Shown: positions 1-10,310, counted from the stretch's first letter. The stretch: DNA of 64,000 bases from Carallia brachiata (GCA_021464245.1 JADCRB010000043.1:5446466-5510465); one strand, 5' to 3'. Made by a program: numbers and translations. Notes: generated by a model from the letters alone, not told the origin.

Positions 1-2375
1 GTCGAAGAGGTGCTAAAGTCGCCTCTCTTCATAATGACATGGCGACGACTCGACTTGCAAATGGCATAAAGTCCAGTTTTACGATGACTTAACTTGGCAA
101 TGGAATTTTTCTATGAAAAAAATCGTTAGCTTCACTTAAGTAGTGTTTTTTCGCTTGGTCAAACTCTTAAATAATATTAAAATAATAATAAAATGATATA
201 TTTTGTTAAATAATTAAATTTATAAAAAAATAAATTATTATATATTATTAAATAAGATTATATTACTATTTATTATTACCTACATAAAATTTTATAGTAT
301 TACTCATATTCAATTTGCGGTATTTAACCCGTTTTTCTATGCCAAAAATAAATGTATATTTTTTTTTATCAAAAGGAAGGCAAAATGCATAAAATTGATA
401 AAACAAAGAATCAGAGCAAATGTATTGTGAGAAAGAAATGTATATATATATTAATAAAATAAAAAAATAGAGGTGATTCAACATAATCTCGTTAGGGAGT
501 ATTACCACACTATGTTTTAAGAGGACGCAAAGAGACCGAATGATTACGATACACTTTGCATTAGGTGATGAATTGTAAATTTAACCTTAATATTTATCTA
601 TGACAAAATTCGAACTCCCGACCTCAAAACCGAAAATTCAAATATTCTCATCCGAAAGTCAAGAAGCGCTACAAACTACCAGGAATTTAAAATAAAAATT
701 ACGTCTCACCTATCTACAAGAGACTCCAACAGCAGGCAGCAAGATTAACAACAATTTTCTTATTACTTTTTTAGTTAAGTTGATCGAAAGAAAAGTTGCG
801 TCTCCCTAGCTTAAAATCAAAGAGTTGTGACTCTTGTTAAATTGTAATTTGAATTATATAATGCGCAGATAAGTATAGTTTCAACTTTTTCAACCATTAC
901 TATTTCGAATATTTTCTCAAACATCTAAATAAGTTTTGTTTTTGGGTAACTAAACAACTAAATAAGTTTAGTATTTAACATTAGAATTATTTTACCACTA
1001 ATTTATTAGTGCCTCCACAGTATATAGTATATATTGGAGTATGCACATATTATGCATGCATAACATTTTATTTTTACATCATTTAAACATACACACAAAC
1101 ATCATTTATTTTATATATTTATCAATTTATTTTATATAAATTTTCAATTTTTTATTTTATGTAATTTTTTATGTTGGCAATATTTTATTAATTTCATACA
1201 TATGTATATATTATATACATAAACATATTTACACACATTCATATATTATATTGGAAATAAATATATTTTGAAAGACTTAATTCCCAGCTATTTAATCCAA
1301 GACTAATAGTTTTGTATTCGTTACTAGCATTATGCATCATAACAACACTAGTTGTTTCTTATTGGTGCAATTTATGCTCTACATTATTTTACTTTATCAG
1401 CTATTAAAACTAAACCAATATAAATAAGGTTCTTCTTCTTCTTCTTGGAGAAGATCATTTTAAACAATCTATGGTCTATTGTTGAATTAATTAAAAGATG
1501 AGTTATTTCTATTATCTCATTTGTGAAATATACATTAGTAAAAAAATTTATTGTATTAAGAGAAAATGGCCGCTGTAACCTACTGTATTGTAATAATTTA
1601 TCTATGAAAGAGTGAATCTATCCATAAATGTAGTATATTTGCATGCTTCATATACAATTTTTTTTGCTTAATTTTTCTTTTATCGCAACATTATGTAATT
1701 CATATTATTAAATACTTATAGATAATTTTATGGATTATTTTTTAATAATCTTAAGGGTAGATTATTCTAAATGGAAATTGCGGTACAAGTTTGCTAGAGC
1801 GAGACTGACTTGTATGACTATCTGTTTTCAGTTTATGATCTCTGGAGACTGGCTATAAATGGAATGAGTTCGATGCCCTCCACGTTTTCACTTGACATTT
1901 TGACGAGGGTGTATCGAAGGTATTAGATATCCATAATTTTTGGGCTTCTATACTCTACTCACGTAAATTACCTCTCTCTCTCTTTTTTTTTTTTTTGGGG
2001 TGGAGTTTAATTTTTTTATAAAGTAAAGGAGGATTTGACTCTATGAAAATTTAGCTTTGGTAATTATAGTGCAAGCGTACACATGAATTGGCATACTGAT
2101 ATTTAGTGTTACTTTTTTTTTTTTTTTAAAAACAGCTCAAAGGAAATTTTTGGTGACGAGGCATCAATATGAAAATTCGTATTCAAATTAATACAAAAGA
2201 AACACACCAAATCCCCAATCAAACTACTATTTCGGGTTGGTGATATTTAATGTTCAAAAGATGATTAATGGCAAGATGACATGATGCCATATGCATTAAT
2301 TTTTTCATCGCACATGTTTGTACTCAATAATTTTGTTTGTTCTTTGTGTCCTATAAAAATCCAAGTTGGTAGCCT
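1..2375. other. AT-rich intergenic DNA, no gene
   Basis: I see no coding region with family resemblance here. The longest frames are short, AT-rich and have no recognisable motif. The span contains a (CTT)n tract near 1432-1446, homopolymer T runs near 1985-1997 and 2110-2127, and a possible decayed LTR tail at 1490-1720 listed separately. Confidence 0.6.
1490..1720 (+). repeat. possible diverged LTR tail related to 2587-3345
   Basis: This stretch follows the same order of short blocks as the last third of the solo LTR at 2587-3345: a block like CATTTGTGAAATATACA, then GAATCTATCC, then TGCATGCTTCAT, then a T-rich tail. The match is loose and gapped, so the relationship is by eye only. It could be a third, much older copy of that LTR family. 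Confidence 0.3.
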
Positions 2376-2399
2376 TCCCCCTTTTTTGGTCGAAATGGA

Positions 2400-2586
2400 A
2401 ATGCTCTAGGCCTCAACTAAAATAAGACTGCACCGGTAGCAAACGGGGCCAAAACACTCCAATCTGGTCTTGCCACAGAAGTTCTCGAAGTTCCACAGGT
2501 GCTTCCTGAAGGACATGAACACCACTCGAGATGGAGAAATCCATACTGGACAACCCATCAGCAATTCCATTACTATCCCTATATCC
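2400..2586 (-). pseudogene. LINE RNase H domain, C-terminal part
   Basis: The - strand frame ending near 2400 reads RDSNGIADGLSS and further on FWPRL, which matches the end of RNase H domains in plant LINE ORF2 (typically REGN..AD.LA). It continues the frame left open at 3346 on the other side of the solo LTR: the residues H-G-Y there join R-D-S-N here once one copy of the 5-bp target duplication is removed. The piece has no function of its own. Confidence 0.75.
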
Positions 2587-3345
2587 TGTTGGAATATAAA
2601 GGGTATTTTAAAAAACTTGAATCTTACATGGGAAAGAGAAGTCAAGTATTACTTAACAAGTGAGTATAAATAAGAGACAAGAATCTCAGATGAGAAAGAG
2701 AAGTTAAGTTTTACTTGTTTATAATCTAACATCTTTCTTATGCTTCATAAGTTGAAAGACCCATAAGAGGTCTCGCGCTACCTAACCTCTGGCCCAATAT
2801 GAGCGGGCCCATACGACCCTACACGGTGGACAGGCCTTGGCCGGTCCACCCCCAAACCCAATTGGTTTTAAACCCTTTAGATACTTCGATCAAAATAGTC
2901 ATTATTTCACTATCCGTTTTTTGACTGATAAAAAACCAACTGTTACAGACTGTTGAGAACTAGCCTTAATACTCATTATTCTCCTTTATGAAAATTTATG
3001 TCCAAACCACTGTAAAATGGCTAAGCTGCTTACCACAAAAAATCTACTATCATACTCTTCCTCTTCCTACTCACATTCTGGAATTTGTTGGGTTTGAAAA
3101 GCTTGTGCTGTTTCTGTCACTTCATTTGTGAAGTACACACCAGTGGGAAGATCTGTCGTATCCTGGGGGGATAGTCGTCATTATACCTGTTGCACTATGA
3201 GCATTTAGTACTCGGGGGCGCAAATCTATCCTTAAGAACAGTGCATCTGCACGCTTCATGTTTTATACACATATCTTTGCTTTTATTTTATTGCATCCAG
3301 ATTTGGTCCCCTTTTATTTATTATTATTCTTGATTATTTCTAACA
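2587..3345 (+). mobile_element. solo LTR with 5-bp target site duplication
   Basis: The segment starts TGTTGGAAT and ends ATTTCTAACA, the usual TG...CA ends of an LTR. It is flanked by TATCC on the left (2582-2586) and TAACC on the right (3346-3350), a 5-bp duplication with one mismatch. Removing the segment and one duplication copy restores the reading of the interrupted LINE RNase H domain, which fixes both boundaries. No internal region, primer-binding site or polypurine tract is attached, so it is a solo LTR left by recombination between the two LTRs of an inserted element. A related, 5'-shortened copy lies at 26796-27493. The + orientation is assumed. Confidence 0.8.
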
Positions 3346-4487
3346 TAACCATGGCCAACCCACACATTCTAGCTCTTATAGAGCAGCTCTCTGTGCATTT
3401 GCTCCAAATTAAAATGAGGATGTGTGCCTAGAACACCATTCTCCAGGCATTGCAGAGCCATTTGTGAGTCAACTTCCAAATAAATTCGAAAAAACCCTCA
3501 CGCCAAGCCATGTTCAGACCCATATAGACCCCTCAGAGCTCTACGGCCATTGCTGAACATGTCCCCAAATTCCTCGCAAAACCACAAATCCACCTGCCCT
3601 GATGATCCCGTATCACCCCTCTCCCGAAACCGTACCTGGATTGCCTCTCGAAGTTCCATCAGTATTTAACTTTAACCAACCTTCATCTGGCAGTTTCTAA
3701 CCAATGCACTCCATAGAATGAGCGCCAATGGGAGGATGGACCATCCTTAGCCGATGTCATACCATGGATATAAGACGGATATTGACGCACAACAAAGTCA
3801 CAAGAATAGTCATCAAAAAACTTACCTCAAAAGCTCTGCTCATTTCTCCACTTCCAAACCTCCAAACACACCACAGCAAACAAGGAAGGCCATTGCTTAA
3901 TGCTAGAAATCCCAATCTGCCCATGGATGTTAAAACTAATCCGTTCATGAAGTTGTAGCAGCAAAAACGTCCCCGTTTCTGCTGACTTGAGAAATGAGCT
4001 CTAAAGTCTAGCAACATGCCAACAGTCACAAAGCAAGCGCAAAATAGAGTCTTCAAACTCACCCCACAGGGAGCAAGTTGCCATTGGTATGAATTCTCTC
4101 CTTGCATGTTCAGCATTGGTCATGATTTTACCTTGAATCGCCTGCCACAAAAAATACTTTACCCGCTCTGGCACAGGGAGTTGGCATAGTACATTGAACC
4201 TTGTGTGCCAAATAGCATCGGACATTGTGGGCAGAAGGGAAAGATAGGCAGCATTCAATGTAAACCGACCATTCTGAGATTCACTCCACCTCAACCTATC
4301 TGGATTGTCAAGATCTGGCTCAACCACCTGGGTTGGAAGCAAGTTTAGAAAATTCTCCGGTAGCCTCAGCTGAAGATAATTCCAAGTCCAGCCATCATCA
4401 TTGCTCCAGAAGCTAACAACTTTTGCTTCTAATTCGTCTACTCCAATGGAATGAGAGAGCTTCAGCTTAGGGGCTCTTTAACCAGAA
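3346..4487 (-). pseudogene. LINE ORF2, zf-RVT and RNase H N-terminal part
   Basis: On the - strand, about 4342-4001 carries a zf-RVT-like zinc-binding domain: W-S-E-S-Q-N-G-R-F-T-L-N-A-A-Y, then YFLWQAIQGKI, then a late LLCDC, as in the domain after reverse transcriptase in plant LINEs. Between about 3700 and 3346 the frame becomes RNase H-like (LKLNTDG..RGNPG, then W-R-E-G-F). Stops and shifts interrupt both. The right edge at 4487 is the insertion point of the homeobox-bearing LTR element. Confidence 0.75.
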
Positions 4488-5203
4488 TGTTAGAATTAGC
4501 ACAGCTCACCAGGTTGATGTAGCAATTGAACACGTGTATAAAGAAAGAATAATTTTATAGTAAAAATAAACTATGTAATTCAGATTGAAATAAAAACAAA
4601 TAATTATTTTTATAAATCGAAAATATTATACAAAATACAGACTCCATTATCCAAATTAGGACAAGAGCTCAAAACTTGTATCTCACACACTTTCACAATC
4701 TTCGTTCATTTTGCCTCACTTCTATTTTCTCACTCACGTACACTAATCACTTGCATGCCTTTTATAAGCTTATACATACATGTGAACAACTTTAATACAT
4801 TTTGACTAGTGCAGACTTACAAATATGAACACAACCATGACTTTTGACCAAGCTAACGTGCCATACCAAAATTTCATGCAAATAACAACATTCTACACAT
4901 GCATACATATTCATGCACTAAAGGACAAGTAAACAACCCATTTATCAATCATGCACTAACGTAAATTTTGTAGGCTAAGTATTTGAATCTATATTCAAAC
5001 ACGTCTACTTTCTAATTGCTGCATTGTTCCTTTTGTTGCTACCATGCTTGCTGTTCCATTTGCTGTTTCTCCACGTGATTTATTTTTCCTCTTTTGCTGC
5101 TTCATGGTGTCAACTTTGACAGAAACTATTTATCTTTGACCACGTTACTATTCATCACTGTTTGAATTGCTGCAACTTCAAAGTCCAAGATCACACTTCA
5201 GCA
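4488..5203 (-). repeat. 3' LTR of homeobox-bearing element
   Basis: This is the 716-bp repeat downstream of the interior in element orientation. Its - strand start is TGCTGAAGTG where the other LTR has TGTTGAAGTG, so the first dinucleotide is intact and one inner base has changed. By eye it is roughly nine-tenths identical to 6768-7485, which suggests an old insertion. It retains a TATA-like CTTATAAAAGG on the - strand near 4758-4768. Confidence 0.85.
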
Positions 5204-5212
5204 CTCCCTCTT
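5204..5212 (-). promoter_or_regulatory. polypurine tract of homeobox-bearing element
   Basis: On the - strand AAGAGGGAG directly abuts the 3' LTR start. This is the expected place and composition for the plus-strand primer of LTR retrotransposons, and with the PBS it fixes the element's orientation as - strand. Confidence 0.65.
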
Positions 5213-5288
5213 GATTGTAGGAGTTTGAAGTCAATAATTGATTGCTGTTGAATACTGTTGCACTGTTTTTTTTTAACTTTTTTTTTTG

Positions 5289-5332
5289 TTTTGTTTTGTT
5301 TTTTTTTTTTTTTTTGAAAAAACAAAACAAAA
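5289..5332. repeat. 16-bp inverted repeat (A/T-rich hairpin)
   Basis: TTTTGTTTTGTTTTTT at 5289-5304 is the exact reverse complement of 5317-5332, with a 12-base loop of mainly T. It lies about 80 bases past the stop codon of the homeobox frame (element sense) and before the polypurine tract. Low complexity may explain it, but the interruptions match on both arms. Confidence 0.6.
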
Positions 5333-5412
5333 GATTTGCTGGATTAGATAGGACCTGCCTTTATGTCTTCTTTTGCTACAAAAGTCAAGCGGCGCTAGAA
5401 AGTCTTCATATC

Positions 5413-6054
5413 TTATCCCTGTCGGCCGCTCCTGTGGGGCCCGAAACATAAGTTTAAGTCAATTGAGTCCTCCTCATTCGGGGGGTTGGTGACGTTGATG
5501 CTACCGAAATTTGTTCCCCGATTGACGTCGCCAGGATTAATTGGAAAAAGGATGAGTGTTTCCCTTTCTTTCTCATAAGAAGGGACGACCGATCTGCTTC
5601 TCACGTAAGTTACACTCCTTACTAAATGAAAATATCTGTAGGTGTTTGATCTCTGACCCTCATCAAAAATTTCCAATGATAATGAGAAAATCTTTGGTAA
5701 CTGATGATGCTGGTTGGGATTTTTTTTAGGAACAATTGTTGTGCCGGAGCTTGCATCAACAACAATTGTGTGAGAAAATGTACTGGTGAGATCAATGACG
5801 AGAATGACAGCAGTAGTGGAAACAAGAGGTGCTAAAGAGACTATAACTCTTCTCACATCATGCTTTCGATTTTGGAACCAAACTCGGATATTACTTGGTT
5901 GAACTGGATCATATCGTCTCAACAGTATGGCAAGTTGAGCGAGTTGTCTTGATGTGGGATATGCTTCTTTATTATTGCAAAAAACATCTTCTAAGATCTG
6001 CAACTACTCTGGTTCTAGTCTCCATCTGGAATTAGATGATTCTCTATTTTCCAT
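5413..6054 (-). pseudogene. WOX-like homeodomain protein captured in an LTR element, TAG at codon 17
   Basis: Starting at the ATG at 6054, the frame runs 213 codons with one stop, a TAG at codon 17 (6006-6004) where homeodomains of this type commonly have Q. Residues 10-68 form a homeodomain: R-W near the start, ILEDVF in helix 1, and VWFQNRK at 58-64 in the recognition helix. The layout (short N-terminus, RW..EP, LRRY before helix 3) resembles WUSCHEL-related homeobox proteins, but IRVWFQNRK differs from the usual NVFYWFQN. Downstream are TLILFP at 166-171, close to the WUS-box pattern TLxLFP, and IDLNLCF at 198-204, like an EAR repression motif. No intron is visible, as expected for a copy made from mRNA. 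It lies between LTRs in their sense direction. If TAG is read as termination, re-initiation would be needed for any protein. The homeodomain is well supported; the WOX assignment is moderate. Confidence 0.7.
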
Positions 6055-6755
6055 GTTCTGATGGCTTACTGGTGGTCTTATCTTGTTGATTTGAAATATA
6101 AGCAAAGATTTGAGTCTCTGGAAAGAATAATGATGAGTGAGGAATTGAGATAATGCATATTTCTTTCGATCCGCAATTTACGTTTGACTGTCCACAATTT
6201 ATGCCTTTCTGTTGGCAATTTATGTTGATGTAGGCCTTTTCTGCTGGATTTTAAAAATAAGATGCTTATCCTCTCCATTAGACCTTTTTTCTACTTGGGT
6301 CTTAATGAGATTTTGTCAATCTCTATTGGCTGCTTGAGTCATCTCTGCTGAGACTTGAGAGTCCACCGGGCTGCATGAGCCTTCTAATGGAACTTCTCTG
6401 CATAAACCCTCTAATGGAAGTCCATTGAGATGTTTAGTCCTTCTAATGGAACTTCTCCATTAGACTTCTAATAGTACTTCTCCACTGGGCCTCTTTTTTT
6501 TTTGGGCTTTCCAATGGGAGTCTATTAGGCATATTTGCTTGTACTGGGCTGCATGTGCCCACTTGCTGCCATAGTTTTTTTTTTTTTTCTCCTCACTATT
6601 TTGAGTTTTCAATTTGATGCCTAAAAAACTTGCTTTCTTTTTGAATGTCTAGACGAGCTAACAGAGACTTCGGCAGTGTTTAGTGATGTCATTGCTGCAA
6701 CAGATGGTGGTTGATTTTTTTTTTCCTTTACCACAGCTCCCATAAGATCATTGGA
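6055..6755 (-). other. leader region of homeobox-bearing element
   Basis: Between the PBS and the homeobox ATG lie about 700 bases with no recognised gag. A short frame starts just inside the element, running through the PBS region to about 6621, with no family match. From about 6340 to 6560 the phrase CTTCTAATGGAACTTCTC and variants (CCTCTAATGGAAGTCC, CTTCTAATAGTACTTCTCC) recur, a decayed short tandem repeat. Nothing else is recognisable. Confidence 0.5.
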
Positions 6756-6767
6756 GCTCTGATGCCA
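6756..6767 (-). promoter_or_regulatory. primer-binding site (initiator tRNA-Met type)
   Basis: On the - strand TGGCATCAGAGC follows immediately after the TTCTAACA end of the 5' LTR. The common plant LTR-retrotransposon PBS is TGGTATCAGAGC, complementary to the 3' end of initiator tRNA-Met, so there is one mismatch. It gives the strand of the element. Confidence 0.8.
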
Positions 6768-7485
6768 TGTTAGAATTTTGACACAGCTCACCATGTTGAT
6801 GTAGCAACTGGACACATGTGTAAAGAAAGAATAATTTTGTAGCAAAAATAAACTTTGTAATTGAGACTAAAATAAAAACAAATAATTATTTTTATAACTC
6901 GAAAATATTATACAAAATACAGACTCTATTATTCAGGTCAGGGCAAGAGGCCAAAACTTATATCTCGCACACTTTCACAATCTTCGTACATTTTGCCTCA
7001 CTTCTATTTTCTCACTCACATACACTTATCACTTGCATGCCTTTTATAGGCTTATACATACATGTGAACAACTTTAATACATTTTGATTGGTGCAGACTT
7101 ACAAATATGAACACAACCATGAATTTTGACCAAGCTAATGTGCTATACTAAAATCCCATGCAAATAACAACATTCTACACATGCATACATATTCATGCAC
7201 TAAAGGACAAGTAAACAACTCATTTATCAATCATGCACTAAAGTAAACTTTGCAGGCTAAGTATTTGAATTACTATTTAAACACGTCTACTTTCTAATTG
7301 TTGCACTGTTCCTTTTGTTGCTACCAAGCATGTTGTTCCATTTGCTGCTTTTCCACGTGATTTATTTTTCCTCTTTTGCTGCTTCATGGTGTCAACTTTG
7401 ACCAGCACTATTCATCTTTGACCACATTACCATTCATCACTGTTTGAATTGCTGCAACTTCAAAGTCCAAGATCACACTTCAACA
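6768..7485 (-). repeat. 5' LTR of homeobox-bearing element
   Basis: This 718-bp repeat pairs with 4488-5203. On the - strand it starts TGTTGAAGTG and ends TTCTAACA. It contains a clean TATA-type CCTATAAAAGG at about 7050-7040, so transcription would start inside this LTR and run on the - strand towards the homeobox frame. Confidence 0.85.
7040..7050 (-). promoter_or_regulatory. TATA box in the 5' LTR
   Basis: CCTATAAAAGG on the - strand is a good plant TATA box, placed inside the LTR as expected for a U3 promoter. It points towards the captured homeobox frame about 1 kb downstream. Activity is not shown by sequence. Confidence 0.5.
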
Positions 7486-9420
7486 CAAACACAAGTCTTC
7501 CCAAAACAGTATAATCTTGCCATTTCCCAACCTCCAAGCATATTCTTTTCCAGCAAAGCATGAGACCTAAATAACCATGCCACGCTAAGCATGAGATACA
7601 ACACGTTTGTACTTGATCTCCAAGTCCCTCGTTTTACAGTACTTGCCCTTTAAAACTCGACACCAAAGGTTCGATGGCTCAGTTAAAAAACGCCAATTAA
7701 GCTTTGGAAGAAGAGCTTGATTAGCATTTTTAGAGACTCGAATACCCAAGCCTCCATTTTCCTTAGGTTGACAAACCACTAGCCAATTAACAGGATGTAT
7801 ACATCAGCCCTGATTAGTATCCCCCCACAAGAAGTCACAATTAAGCTTATCCAGTATCTCACGCACAGAAACGAGAAGAGCAGTAAATTGCATAGCATAT
7901 GTGGTAAAAGACAAACACACTGACTTAATCAATATAAGCTTTCCTACAAAGGACAACTACTTCGCCTCCTAGCTGGCTAGCTTATTCTGTACACGCTCGA
8001 AAATATCTTTATATAAAGAAGCCAAAACTCTCCCATTAATGGTTGGCATTCCCAGATATTTTTCCAAGCCATCAGATAAAACAATTTCTGCAGACTAGCT
8101 CAAACGTCTAGCCAACCGTTTACAAGCATTCCTTTACACTAGCATCATTGATTTTGAGTAGCTAATTCATTGACTCGAAACAGAACAAAAGGATTGAAGA
8201 CAGCTCTTAATGACAAAAAAATTGATCTAAGAAAGCTTCTGCAAACAACACACAATCACTACAAAAAATAAATGTGACAAGGTTGGGCCATTCCAAGAGA
8301 GATAGCAAGGCCACCAACCACCAGAAATAACCTAGTCTTCAGTGATATGTCCCAAGCACTCCAAGCATAGAACAGACAGATAGATAGAGAGGGGGTTCCC
8401 TTGACGAAGGCCTCGAGATGGAAGAAAAGACTCAGTAGCACGTCCTTTCCAAAAAATACTCATGCTAGCAGATGAAATACAATTCATAATAACAGCAACC
8501 AAGGAGCTCAAGATAAACAGGCTAATGAACATATCTCTAACAAAGACCATTCAATCCTATCATAAGCTTTTTTCAAGTCCAATTTAAAGACCATATACCC
8601 TTTCCTACCTTTCATGTCACAGAAAGAGTGAAGAACCTCTTGTAAAACAATTATATTGTCAATAATCTGATCCCCGGAACAAAATTGGTTTGAGTCAGAG
8701 CAACCTATTGAGGTAAAAAAAGGCTTCAATCCGTTAACAATTACCTTCGTAATAATTTTATAGCTGATATTATTGAGGCTAATAGGGCGAAAAGAACAAT
8801 TTGCTTAAGGCCCAATTTTTTCAGGATAAGCACCAGAAGTGTCTCATTAAGATCTCATGGTAGTGGCCTGCCATGCAAAATAGCCAACAAGTAGTCCGAG
8901 AGAGAAACCCCCACTGTACCCGAAAATTTATGATAAAAAACTGCATGATTTTAGGTACTTTAAACAGTTTCATGTCAAAAAGAACTTGTCTATGTCCTCA
9001 GAGCAAAATGATGTAGCCAAAGATGACAAAGCAACCTCAGAGCTCAAAAAAAAATGTGTCTTATACAAAAGCCATCCGAGTCTCCAAATTCGAGAATATA
9101 AATTCTAAAAAAAATTGGCAAGCCAACTCTTTGATCCTCTGCTCTTCCCAAACCCATACCCCATGCTCATCTTACACAGCCTCAATTCTATTCCTTTTGC
9201 GTAACCATCGTCGTCGATTGAAAGTAGTGGATGTTTCGGTCACCATCAACATTCCAATCCACAAAAGACTTCTGAAACCAAAGCACTTGTTCCTACTCTA
9301 AAACTCTTCCAGATCACATTGTAGCTTTTGCTCGAGCCTTAAAAGCCCCGAAGTAGGCTTTGCATCTAAAGCTATTTGACCACCTCTCAATCTATTCAAA
9401 AGATGATGCAAATACTCTAA
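7486..9420 (-). pseudogene. LINE ORF2 reverse transcriptase, decayed
   Basis: On the - strand the order is: pre-RT segment with DGDRN (about 9240), the PISLNNISYKIITKVIVNGL block (8790-8730), KLDLKKAYDRIEW (about 8590-8550), GLRQGNPLS (about 8415-8390), and a region where the F-x-D-D active site should lie (about 8250) that is shifted and reads only S-D before CVLFAEA. After that come PKENGGLGIR (7770-7740) and W-R-L-G-N-G-K (about 7545). These match plant L1 LINE ORF2 in order. The last block, ending FWEDLC, is cut at 7486 by the LTR element and continues at 4487. Confidence 0.8.
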
Positions 9421-9879
9421 GACTTCCCAAATAGTCGAAGACTTCTAAAGTAGTCGAAAGACCACATTATTTTAGAACTTCCTCAATAGTCCAAAGATTA
9501 ATCAATCTAGACTGCAACAATCTCCTCCTCTAAATTGAGTGTACTGAGAAATAGAGAATAGAACAATACCATTGGCCTTACAGACCATCTACACATCCTA
9601 AATGATCATGTTTTATAACATGTGTTGCTGAAGGCGCAAAGTTCATCATTCAGTCTGGTGGGCAGATTTGGATGACTTGGATGCTGGGGAGATCTGGATA
9701 GAGTCTCGCTCATAGATAGAGGAAGAGAAGAGTACGCGCGCTACGGCTTAGGCAGTTGATCGGATCAGAGATCCCTTCGGGCAATCAACCGCACATCAAA
9801 TTCCGATCAAGAACTTGGCAACAAGTTAATTTTACCTATTAGCTTTAAGCGTGGATCCTGATGCATCCTCTGCCGTAAC
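9421..9879. other. unassigned sequence between LINE and copia fragment
   Basis: No frame here matches a family I recognise. It lies between the decayed LINE and the decayed copia fragment and may belong to either. A short AGTCGAAGA/AGTCGAAAGA repeat is visible at about 9430-9465. Confidence 0.4.
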
Positions 9880-10310
9880 AAGAATTTTCCTCACTTGTGC
9901 ATCTAAAATGTGGAAATAAACACGTGCTCCCTACTCCCAATTTCCTTTCAGGATCTTGAGAGTCATGGTACTCCCAACCAGATGATATAACCTATGACAT
10001 AATTCTCCCTTCAACATGATGAAGTTGCCTTATGTGATTTTCATAGATCCATGGCACACAAAAAATTTGTAACCTATAGAATCTAATAGGTTTAAAGATA
10101 TCATATTTTTACACATCTTTGGGACATATGTTATACCATCCAAACTATGCGTAGTTCCATCAAACATCTTTATATTTACCATTCCAACGCCCTTGATTTC
10201 ACAAGTAGACCCAACATCGAGTGATATTGTGCTAGCTGTCTATTTTTGAAATGTTTGAAAATATTCCTTCTAAGAACATACATGTAAGGAACTACCCGAA
10301 TACAATATCT
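9880..10310 (-). pseudogene. Ty1/copia polyprotein fragment, protease to GAG-pre-integrase
   Basis: A single - strand frame with a few stops reads SGSSLHVC (cognate of the DSGAS.H.. protease site), then GVGMVNIKMFDG, DGITYVPK, and ISLNLLDSIGYKF. This is the characteristic run between protease and integrase in plant Ty1/copia polyproteins. At least three in-frame stops are present. No LTR was found next to it, so it is an isolated fragment. Confidence 0.75.

Larger units (their letters stand above)
4488..7485 (-). mobile_element. non-autonomous LTR retrotransposon carrying a homeobox gene copy
   Basis: Two similar direct repeats of 716 and 718 bp (4488-5203 and 6768-7485) bracket 1,564 bp. 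On the - strand the element begins TGTTGAAGTG and ends TTCTAACA. Directly after the - strand 5' LTR comes TGGCATCAGAGC, a one-mismatch version of the plant initiator-Met primer-binding site. A purine tract AAGAGGGAG lies directly before the 3' LTR. The interior has no gag, protease, integrase or reverse transcriptase; its main content is a homeobox frame in the element's sense direction. Flanks on the - strand are GTTTG and TTCTG, an eroded 5-bp duplication (3 of 5 match), and the host LINE frame resumes across the insertion. Movement would need enzymes from an autonomous relative. Confidence 0.85.
2376..9420 (-). mobile_element. L1-type LINE, degenerate, interrupted by two LTR insertions
   Basis: Read on the - strand, the pieces 7486-9420, 3346-4487 and 2376-2586 join in order into the second ORF of a plant LINE: pre-RT segment, reverse transcriptase, zf-RVT zinc-binding domain and RNase H. 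The two gaps are exactly the solo LTR at 2587-3345 and the LTR element at 4488-7485, and the LINE coding sense resumes on the far side of each. No ORF1 or endonuclease was recognised, so the copy is probably 5'-truncated or its 5' part has decayed beyond 9420. The 3' terminus is placed near 2376, where the - strand reads TCCATTTCGACCAAAA followed by purine-rich DNA. The same terminal motif occurs after the LINE fragment at 56690-57010. Many stops and frameshifts make the copy dead. Confidence 0.8.
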
